DNA from: Arenimonas sp049195245
GTDB lineage: Bacteria; Pseudomonadota; Gammaproteobacteria; Xanthomonadales; Xanthomonadaceae
Assembly: GCF_049195245.1 (NCBI RefSeq)
Contig: NZ_JBMIRR010000027.1
Location: 744,001 to 808,000, forward strand
Reading direction: 5' to 3'
Length of the DNA: 64,000 nucleotides
Below the pieces are notes generated by a model. It did no database searches. It was not told the DNA's origin and saw only the letters and a program-made list of their open reading frames with translations. Below, one piece after another: positions 58,609 through 64,000 of the stretch. Both the position numbers and the translations under genes were made by a program. The stretch's first letter is position 1; each line of letters starts with the position of its first letter.

Positions 58609-60951
58609 TCATGATTTTTCGGCACGCAGTCGCAGTGCGTTCACCACGACCGACACCGAGCTCAGGCTCATGGCCAGTGCCGCGATCATCGGGCTAAGCA
58701 ATAGCCCGAACGCCGGATAGAGCACGCCGGCCGCAATCGGCACGCCGAGCGCGTTGTAGAGGAAGGCGAAGCCCAGGTTCTGCTTCATGTTGGCCACCGT
58801 GGCCTCGGAAATCTGCCTGGCCCGCAGGATGCCGCGCAAATCGCCCTTGACGAGGGTCACCTGCGCGCTGCTCATCGCCACGTCCGTACCCGTGCCCATC
58901 GCGATGCCCACATCCGCAAGTGCCAGCGCCGGAGCATCGTTGATGCCGTCGCCGGCCATGGCCACCTTCCGGCCCTGGGCTTTGAGGCTGGCCACGAGGT
59001 CCGCCTTGTCCTGGGGGCGCACTTCACCGTGCACCTCGCTGATGCCCAGGGCCGTCGCGACAGAGCGGGCGGTGGTCTCGCCATCGCCTGTCGCCATGAT
59101 CAATCGCAGGCCGGCCGAGCGCAGTTGGGCGATGGCCTCGGGCGTGGATTCCTTGACCATGTCCGCCACGGCAAGCAGGCCAGCCGCCTTGCCGTCCACG
59201 GCCAGGAACATCACGCTGGCTCCTTCGGCGCGGAGTTTCTCCGCGGCACCGGATAGATCCTGGACGGACACCCCTTCCTCGGTCATCAGTGCCTGGTTCC
59301 CAAGCGCCAGTGCTCGGCCATCGACTCGGCCACGAACACCGATGCCGCTGGCGGACTCGAACGCATCGGGCGTGGACAGCGCCAGGCCGCGCTCACGCGC
59401 CTGGGCGACGATGGCCGCCGCCAGTGGGTGCTCACTGCCCTGGTCCAGGCTCGCGGCCAGGCGCAGCACTTCATCGGAGGTGAAACCCGGGAGGGCGGAC
59501 GTGTCGCGATAGCGCGGGCGTCCTTCAGTCAGGGTGCCGGTCTTGTCGACGATCAAGGTATCGATCTTGCGCAGGTTCTCGATCGCCTCGGCGTCGCGGA
59601 ACAGCACGCCGACGCTGGCGGCACGCCCGGTGGCGACCATGATGGACATGGGCGTGGCCAGGCCGAGCGCGCAGGGGCAGGCAATGATCAGCACCGCGAC
59701 CGCATTGAGCACGCCGTAGACCCATGACGGTTCGGGGCCGAAGAATCCCCAAACCAGCAGCGTCAACAGTGCGATGACCAGCACGGCCAACACAAACCAG
59801 AACGCCACCTTGTCGGCCATGCGCTGCATCGGTGCCCGCGAGCGCTGGGCGTTGGCCACCAGCTGCACGATCTGGCTCAGCACGGTGTCGGCGCCGACTT
59901 TTTCCGCCTCGATCACCAGCGCGCCGGAGCGGTTGATGGTGGCTCCAATCACGCGATCGCCGACGGCCTTGGCCACCGGCATCGGCTCGCCGGTGAGCAT
60001 GGACTCGTCCACGCTCGACTGGCCTTCCACCACGACGCCGTCGGTGGGGACTTTCTCGCCGGGCCGGACCCGCAGCTTGTCCCCCAGATGCACATGGCCC
60101 AGCGGGATGTCGTCCTCACTGCCGTCGGGCAGGATGCGCCGGGCCGTCTTGGGAGCCAGCCCCAGGATCGCCTTGATCGCCGCCGAGGTTTGGGAACGCG
60201 CCTTGAGCTCGAGCAGTTGTCCCAACAGCGTGAGTGAGACGATCACGGCCGCCGCTTCGAAATACACGCCGACACGGCCGTGCTCCTGGAACGAGGCCGG
60301 GAACCAGTCTGGAACCAGCGTTGCGGCAACGCTGTAGCCATAAGCGGCTGCGACGCCTGTGCCGATAAGCGTCCACATGTTCAGGTTCCCGGTGCGAACC
60401 GAAGCGATCCCGCGCACGAAGAATGGCCAGCCGGCCCACAAAATGACGGGCGTCGCGAGGACCAACTCCACCCAACTGCGGGTGCTGGCATCCAGGCTGG
60501 CCCACCGGTGTCCGAACATCGCCAGGGCCAGGACAATGATCGTTGCGGGCAACGTCACCCAGAAGCGCCGGGTAAAGTCGGCCAGCTCCGGGTTCTCGTC
60601 CTCGTCCAGCGAAGGCATCATCGGCTCGAGCGCCATGCCGCACTTGGGGCAGGTTCCGGGCCCGTCCTGAACGATTTCCGGGTGCATGGGGCAGGTGTAG
60701 CGAGTCCCGGGCGCCGTCTGAACTACAGCTGGAGCCGTCGGAGTTGCCACCGCGGCGATCGGTGGTCCGGGTTGCAGATACAGCGCCGGATTTGCGATGA
60801 ACTTCTGCCGGCATCGCTCTGAGCAGAAGTGATACTTCGTCCCCGCGTGCATCTCAAACAGCGGGCCGTCGACGAACATTCCACAGACCGGATCTCGGGG
60901 CTTGTCCTGGGTAGCCGGCGGAGTCGACGGCGAATGTTCGTGGGCAGGCAT
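58609..60951 (-). CDS. Copper-translocating P1B-type ATPase with YHS N-terminus (CopB-like)
   Basis: A 780-residue pump. Instead of HMA domains it starts with a His-containing tail, a YHS domain (DPVCGM near 20, CSERCRQKF near 43) and a second Cys-rich unit YTCPMHPE...GTCPKCGMALEP (about 85-110). The ATPase core has the TGEP actuator (LTGEPMPV), ACPCALG (about 425), DKTGT (about 470), SEHPLAAA and AGDGINDAP. The CPC motif rather than CPH points to monovalent copper (or silver). It lies in a minus-strand group with the oxidase, cytochrome and DUF411 genes. Confidence 0.92.
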   Translation of the reverse strand: MPAHEHSPSTPPATQDKPRDPVCGMFVDGPLFEMHAGTKYHFCSERCRQKFIANPALYLQPGPPIAAVATPTAPAVVQTAPGTRYTCPMHPEIVQDGPGTCPKCGMALEPMMPSLDEDENPELADFTRRFWVTLPATIIVLALAMFGHRWASLDASTRSWVELVLATPVILWAGWPFFVRGIASVRTGNLNMWTLIGTGVAAAYGYSVAATLVPDWFPASFQEHGRVGVYFEAAAVIVSLTLLGQLLELKARSQTSAAIKAILGLAPKTARRILPDGSEDDIPLGHVHLGDKLRVRPGEKVPTDGVVVEGQSSVDESMLTGEPMPVAKAVGDRVIGATINRSGALVIEAEKVGADTVLSQIVQLVANAQRSRAPMQRMADKVAFWFVLAVLVIALLTLLVWGFFGPEPSWVYGVLNAVAVLIIACPCALGLATPMSIMVATGRAASVGVLFRDAEAIENLRKIDTLIVDKTGTLTEGRPRYRDTSALPGFTSDEVLRLAASLDQGSEHPLAAAIVAQARERGLALSTPDAFESASGIGVRGRVDGRALALGNQALMTEEGVSVQDLSGAAEKLRAEGASVMFLAVDGKAAGLLAVADMVKESTPEAIAQLRSAGLRLIMATGDGETTARSVATALGISEVHGEVRPQDKADLVASLKAQGRKVAMAGDGINDAPALALADVGIAMGTGTDVAMSSAQVTLVKGDLRGILRARQISEATVANMKQNLGFAFLYNALGVPIAAGVLYPAFGLLLSPMIAALAMSLSSVSVVVNALRLRAEKS

Positions 60952-60966
60952 GTCGGTATCTCCGGG

Positions 60967-61521
60967 TCAGTGACCGTGTTGGCCGAAGGGCGTGCTGCTG
61001 CCGTCCTTGCCAATCAGGTAAACGGTGTAGGGATTCGCTGGACCGGGCATGCCTGGCGAGCCAATTGGCATGCCTGGCGCGGCCAGGCCACGGGCGTTGG
61101 GGCGTTCGGCCAGGAGGCGCTTGATGTCTTCTGCCGGAACATGCCCTTCGATGAAGTAACCCTCCACCTGCGCGGTGTGGCAGGAAGCCTTGTCGGCCGG
61201 TACGCCCACGGCGCGCTTGATGGCCTCCATGTCCTCGTCGATAACCACGCTCACCGGGAAGCCGGCGCCTTCTACGTGACGTGCCCAGAGGCTGCAGCAC
61301 TCGCAGTAGGGATCCTTGTGCATGACGACGGTCGGCAACGCGCCCACGGGTGCGACGGTCTGCGTCGCGGCGACTTCCGTGCCCGGCGGCAGCGAGCTCG
61401 CCGCCGGGCTGGCTACCTCGTGGGGACCGAAGGCTTCCGGCGCCGGGGCGTCCCGGTCACCGCAAGCTCCAATCGCCAGTGAGATCTGGGCGATGGCAAG
61501 AAACTGGGTGAACCGGCGCAT
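60967..61521 (-). CDS. DUF411 lipoprotein
   Basis: A 184-residue lipoprotein: lipobox AIGAC (Cys about 19). The DUF411 domain starts at about 60 with VVMHKDPYCECCSLWARHVE, where Cys residues in YCECC form a likely metal site, and continues with GVPADKASCHTAQVEGYFIEGHVPAED. The C-terminus has FGQHGH. DUF411 proteins are common in copper and silver resistance loci; the role is probably periplasmic metal binding. It is 15 bases upstream of the CopB-type ATPase gene. Confidence 0.85.
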   Translation of the reverse strand: MRRFTQFLAIAQISLAIGACGDRDAPAPEAFGPHEVASPAASSLPPGTEVAATQTVAPVGALPTVVMHKDPYCECCSLWARHVEGAGFPVSVVIDEDMEAIKRAVGVPADKASCHTAQVEGYFIEGHVPAEDIKRLLAERPNARGLAAPGMPIGSPGMPGPANPYTVYLIGKDGSSTPFGQHGH

Positions 61522-61530
61522 GGCGATCTC

Positions 61531-62067
61531 CTAGTGGTGGTCGCCTGGCGCCTTGGTGCGCGACGACCAATGAATGTGGACGATCTTCCAGCCCGCGTCT
61601 GTGCGCTGGACCAGCATGGTCTCGGTGCTGAGCACCGTGACCGGCTTGCCGTCCTTGCTCAGGTGCAGTTCGCTTTCGCTGGCGACCCACGCGAGGTCGC
61701 CACTGACCCGCGCCGTGCGGCGAACCAACTGGATGTGAGCGGTCTTGAGGAACGCGGCGTCCCCCTTGGCATGGCCCCCCAGATACTCGGCGGCCGAGTA
61801 CTCGGCGCCGCCGCTCTCCAGGATCAGCACCTCCGGATCGAGCTCGGCGCCGGCCGCGTCCAGCCGACCCGCCGCCAGTGCCTCAGAGAAGCGTTCGACC
61901 GAGGACACAGCCGCCTGCGCTTGGGCAGGAACGCTCAGCACCGGGCCGGCGGGTGCTTGTTTCGGTGCGGGGTCATGGACGTGGGGCGTGGCCTTGGAAT
62001 CATCGGCAAACGCCGGGGCGGCGGAGATGGAGAGGGCAAGGCAGGCAAGGGTGGCAATGCGCTTCAT
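61531..62067 (-). CDS. Exported NTF2-like (DUF4440) protein
   Basis: A 178-residue protein with signal peptide (about 1-22). A linker with HVHDPAPKQ leads to an NTF2-like domain (about 55-170) ending MLVQRTDAGWKIVHIHWSSRTKAPGDHH. The start at 62067 has AAAGGA upstream. Only nine bases separate it from the DUF411 gene. It shares its fold and the DGWKI-type end with the protein at 57681-58163 but is not a close copy. Confidence 0.75.
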   Translation of the reverse strand: MKRIATLACLALSISAAPAFADDSKATPHVHDPAPKQAPAGPVLSVPAQAQAAVSSVERFSEALAAGRLDAAGAELDPEVLILESGGAEYSAAEYLGGHAKGDAAFLKTAHIQLVRRTARVSGDLAWVASESELHLSKDGKPVTVLSTETMLVQRTDAGWKIVHIHWSSRTKAPGDHH

Positions 62068-62089
62068 GAGATGGGTCCTTTGGTCGGAG

Positions 62090-62878
62090 TCAGTGATCGT
62101 GAGGGGGCGAACCGGCATCGTCGTGCGCCGGGGGCTGGGGTGGCGCCGGATCGTGGTCGTGTGGGGCGGTGCCGGCGTCATCGTGGGCCGGAGGGTCGTG
62201 AGCGTGCGGAGCAGAGCCAGTGTCGTCATGGGCGGCGGGCACGGGCGCGGCGTGATCGTGGGGTGCAGAGCCGCTGTCATCATGCGCGCCAGCGTCAGCA
62301 CCTCCGTGATGCCCGCTGCTCGCGCTTGGCATCGCATCGTGGTGCGGCATGCTCTCGCCGCCACCGTGGTCATGCCCGTCACTGCTCGCGACCAGGGCTT
62401 GGTACTGCGCCGGGGTCAGCTCCGGCATTTTCTGGAGGAACGCGACCATGTTCCAGATGTATTCGTCGGGCATGCTTCTTCCCCAGGCGGGCATGCCCGA
62501 AGCCTTGACGCCGTGCTTGATGACCCAGAAGGCACGCGCGGGGTCGGTCACGCCGGTCTGACTGAAGGCGGGAGGCACCGGGTACAAACCAAGGCTCAGC
62601 TCCGTTGCCGCCATCCCAGGCGCCAAATGGCAGCCGGTGCACATGGCGGCGTAATTGCCGGCACCGCTTCGTACCTGCGCGTCGTCGCCCAGCGCGGGGA
62701 CAACGATGTCGTGGGCTCGGACGGCGATCGCACGGTCACGCGCCGTTTCGATCATCTTGAAGACAACCGCCGAGTGGGGTTCATCGGCGCCCGGGTGGAT
62801 GGCGCCGAAGTAGATTCCGCCACCGACAGCAGCGACAGCGAAACCCACGAGAATCAAACCGCTTTTTATGAGGGACAT
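62090..62878 (-). CDS. Membrane-anchored cytochrome c with His/Asp-rich repeat tail
   Basis: A 262-residue protein with an N-terminal membrane anchor (about 5-26), a class I cytochrome c domain with heme site Cys80-Thr-Gly-Cys83-His84 and likely Met ligand in GMPAWGRSM (near 127), and a tail from about 160 built of repeated AHDD(S/T/A)G(S/T)APHDH-like units, with about 20 histidines. The tail should bind copper. Together with the neighbouring multicopper oxidase it may pass electrons or metal in the periplasm. It is 14 bases after the oxidase gene. Confidence 0.87.
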   Translation of the reverse strand: MSLIKSGLILVGFAVAAVGGGIYFGAIHPGADEPHSAVVFKMIETARDRAIAVRAHDIVVPALGDDAQVRSGAGNYAAMCTGCHLAPGMAATELSLGLYPVPPAFSQTGVTDPARAFWVIKHGVKASGMPAWGRSMPDEYIWNMVAFLQKMPELTPAQYQALVASSDGHDHGGGESMPHHDAMPSASSGHHGGADAGAHDDSGSAPHDHAAPVPAAHDDTGSAPHAHDPPAHDDAGTAPHDHDPAPPQPPAHDDAGSPPHDH

Positions 62879-62892
62879 GAGTGGCCTCCTTG

Positions 62893-64000
62893 TTAACTGG
62901 TGCGACGTGGCGGATTGCCGAACGCCGGGTCGTCACTGACGCGGCGGGCGACGGTTCCAGCAGGATTGCGATACCAGCCCGGATCGCTGAAATCGCCGGG
63001 CGCGATGTCGTCGCGCACCTTGACCACGGTGAACATTCCGCCCATTTCGATGTTCCCGAAGGGGCCCTTGCCGGCCATCATCGCCAGCGTGTTGGGCGGC
63101 CCCTGCATATGGCCGCTATCGGTGTGGTCCTGGTGCTCGGCCATGCCGTTCTCGCCCATGGCCATGTAGCCCGGGAGCATCTGCCGGATCTTGGCTTCGA
63201 CGCCGCGCTGGTCCACGCCGATGGTGTTGGGGATGTCGTGGCCCATCGGTCCCATCGTGTGATGTGACATGTGGCAGTGGAACGCCCAGTCGCCCGGCAC
63301 GGCGGTGAACTCGATATCGCGCATCTGGCCAACACCAACGATCTCGGTCACCTCGGTGCGCCACTGCGAACGTGGCAATCTCCCGCCGTCGCCCCCGGTG
63401 ACGTGGAACTGAACGCCGTGCAGGTGGATCGGGTGGTTCCACATGCTCAGGTTGCCCACGCGGATGCGGACACGCTCACCGGTCCGGGCCACGATGGGCT
63501 CGATTGCCGGGAAGACCTTGGAGTTGAACGTCCACAGGTCGAAGTCCTGCATCACCGCGGGGTCGGGTCGGCGTGTGCCCGGGTGGAGCGCGAAGTTGTG
63601 CAGCAGGAACGCGTAGTCGCGATCGATCGGCACGGCCTCGCCGCGCCTCGGGTGGATGATCAGCAGACCCATCATGCCCATGGCCATCTGCACCATTTCG
63701 TCGGCATGCGGATGGTACATGTGGGTACCGTGCTGCTTGAGCGTGAACTCGTAGGCGAAGGTCTCGCCAGGCTTGATCTGTGGCTGGCTCAGCCCACCGA
63801 CGCCGTCCATGCCGCTGGGCAGGATCAGGCCATGCCAGTGGATGGTGGTCGCCTCGCGCAGGCGATTGGTTACGAAGATGCGGATGCGGTCACCTTCATT
63901 CGCCTCGATGGTCGGCCCCGGCGTGGAGCCGTTGTAGCCCCAGCAGATCGCCTTGGAACCGGGCGCGAACTCGTGCTCGAACTCCTCGGCGACCAGATGG
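62893..64000 (-). CDS. Periplasmic multicopper oxidase (copy 2), N-terminus outside the window
   Basis: The visible 368 residues lack the signal peptide and start of the protein; the frame is open to the window edge with HLVAEEFEHEFAPGSKAICW. Copper ligands are in HWHG, HMYHPHADE, HPIHLHG and HCHMSHHTMGPMGHD. It is very similar along its whole length to the oxidase at 43267-44598, with differences such as Lys for Arg and Asp for Gly. It is the first visible gene of the minus-strand group continuing with cytochrome c, NTF2-like, DUF411 and CopB ATPase genes. Confidence 0.9.
   Translation of the reverse strand, partial: HLVAEEFEHEFAPGSKAICWGYNGSTPGPTIEANEGDRIRIFVTNRLREATTIHWHGLILPSGMDGVGGLSQPQIKPGETFAYEFTLKQHGTHMYHPHADEMVQMAMGMMGLLIIHPRRGEAVPIDRDYAFLLHNFALHPGTRRPDPAVMQDFDLWTFNSKVFPAIEPIVARTGERVRIRVGNLSMWNHPIHLHGVQFHVTGGDGGRLPRSQWRTEVTEIVGVGQMRDIEFTAVPGDWAFHCHMSHHTMGPMGHDIPNTIGVDQRGVEAKIRQMLPGYMAMGENGMAEHQDHTDSGHMQGPPNTLAMMAGKGPFGNIEMGGMFTVVKVRDDIAPGDFSDPGWYRNPAGTVARRVSDDPAFGNPPRRTS

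Noticed and set aside
61534..62896. Plus-strand frames of 324 and 383 residues over the cytochrome c and NTF2-like genes
   Set aside because: They mirror the minus-strand genes with signal peptide, heme motif and His repeats; the plus frames are Arg/Gly-rich without domains.

Overview
The window is 64 kb of high-GC DNA from a gammaproteobacterium of the Xanthomonadales (Lysobacter/Luteimonas/Pseudoxanthomonas type). The evidence is the very GC-rich third codon positions, the order comEC-exbB-exbD-msbA-lpxK-kdsB, the uvrC-pgsA-tRNA(Gly-Cys-Leu) block, a TatT-type TRAP transporter, and a copL-type copper leader gene. The genus is an inference; no 16S gene is present.

Positions 1-46,100 are mostly chromosomal backbone. 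They hold succinate dehydrogenase with its flavinylation factor (sdhCDAB, sdhE), lipoprotein export (lolCD), DNA uptake (comEC), an ExbB/ExbD motor, lipid A and KDO synthesis (msbA, lpxK, kdsB), uvrC, pgsA and six tRNAs in three places. Next come folD, a TRAP transporter with a TatT lipoprotein, guaBA, tadA, orn, a very large periplasmic-propeller diguanylate cyclase, a small MscS channel, and the divergent pair ppsA/ppsR. Many neighbours overlap by 4 to 14 bases, so long operons are likely. A hairpin plus a 3 x 13 bp tandem repeat separates guaA from tadA.

From about 42 kb to the end the theme is copper. A minus-strand set at 43.3-46.6 kb (copL, outer-membrane efflux protein, periplasmic multicopper oxidase) is separated from a second set at 52.1-64 kb by a low-GC transposon. 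The second set has a CueR-type regulator, a CopA ATPase, two small copper chaperones, a YHS-type CopB ATPase, a DUF411 protein, a His-rich cytochrome c and a second multicopper oxidase running off the edge. Three MerR-type promoters, each with a TTGACC -35 and a 19 bp spacer, sit within 430 bp at 55.12-55.56 kb and probably give one copper switch for the ATPase-regulator operon and both chaperones.

The transposon (about 46.7-52.1 kb) carries tniA, tniB and tniQ homologues of the Tn402/Tn5053 family, and its right end closely resembles the terminal repeat known for that family. No resolvase gene is seen. The passengers are a 250-residue protein I cannot assign and a divergent XRE regulator with a near-palindrome between them. 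This passenger pair is the best candidate for something undescribed. No CRISPR array, Cas gene, rRNA or prophage was seen.
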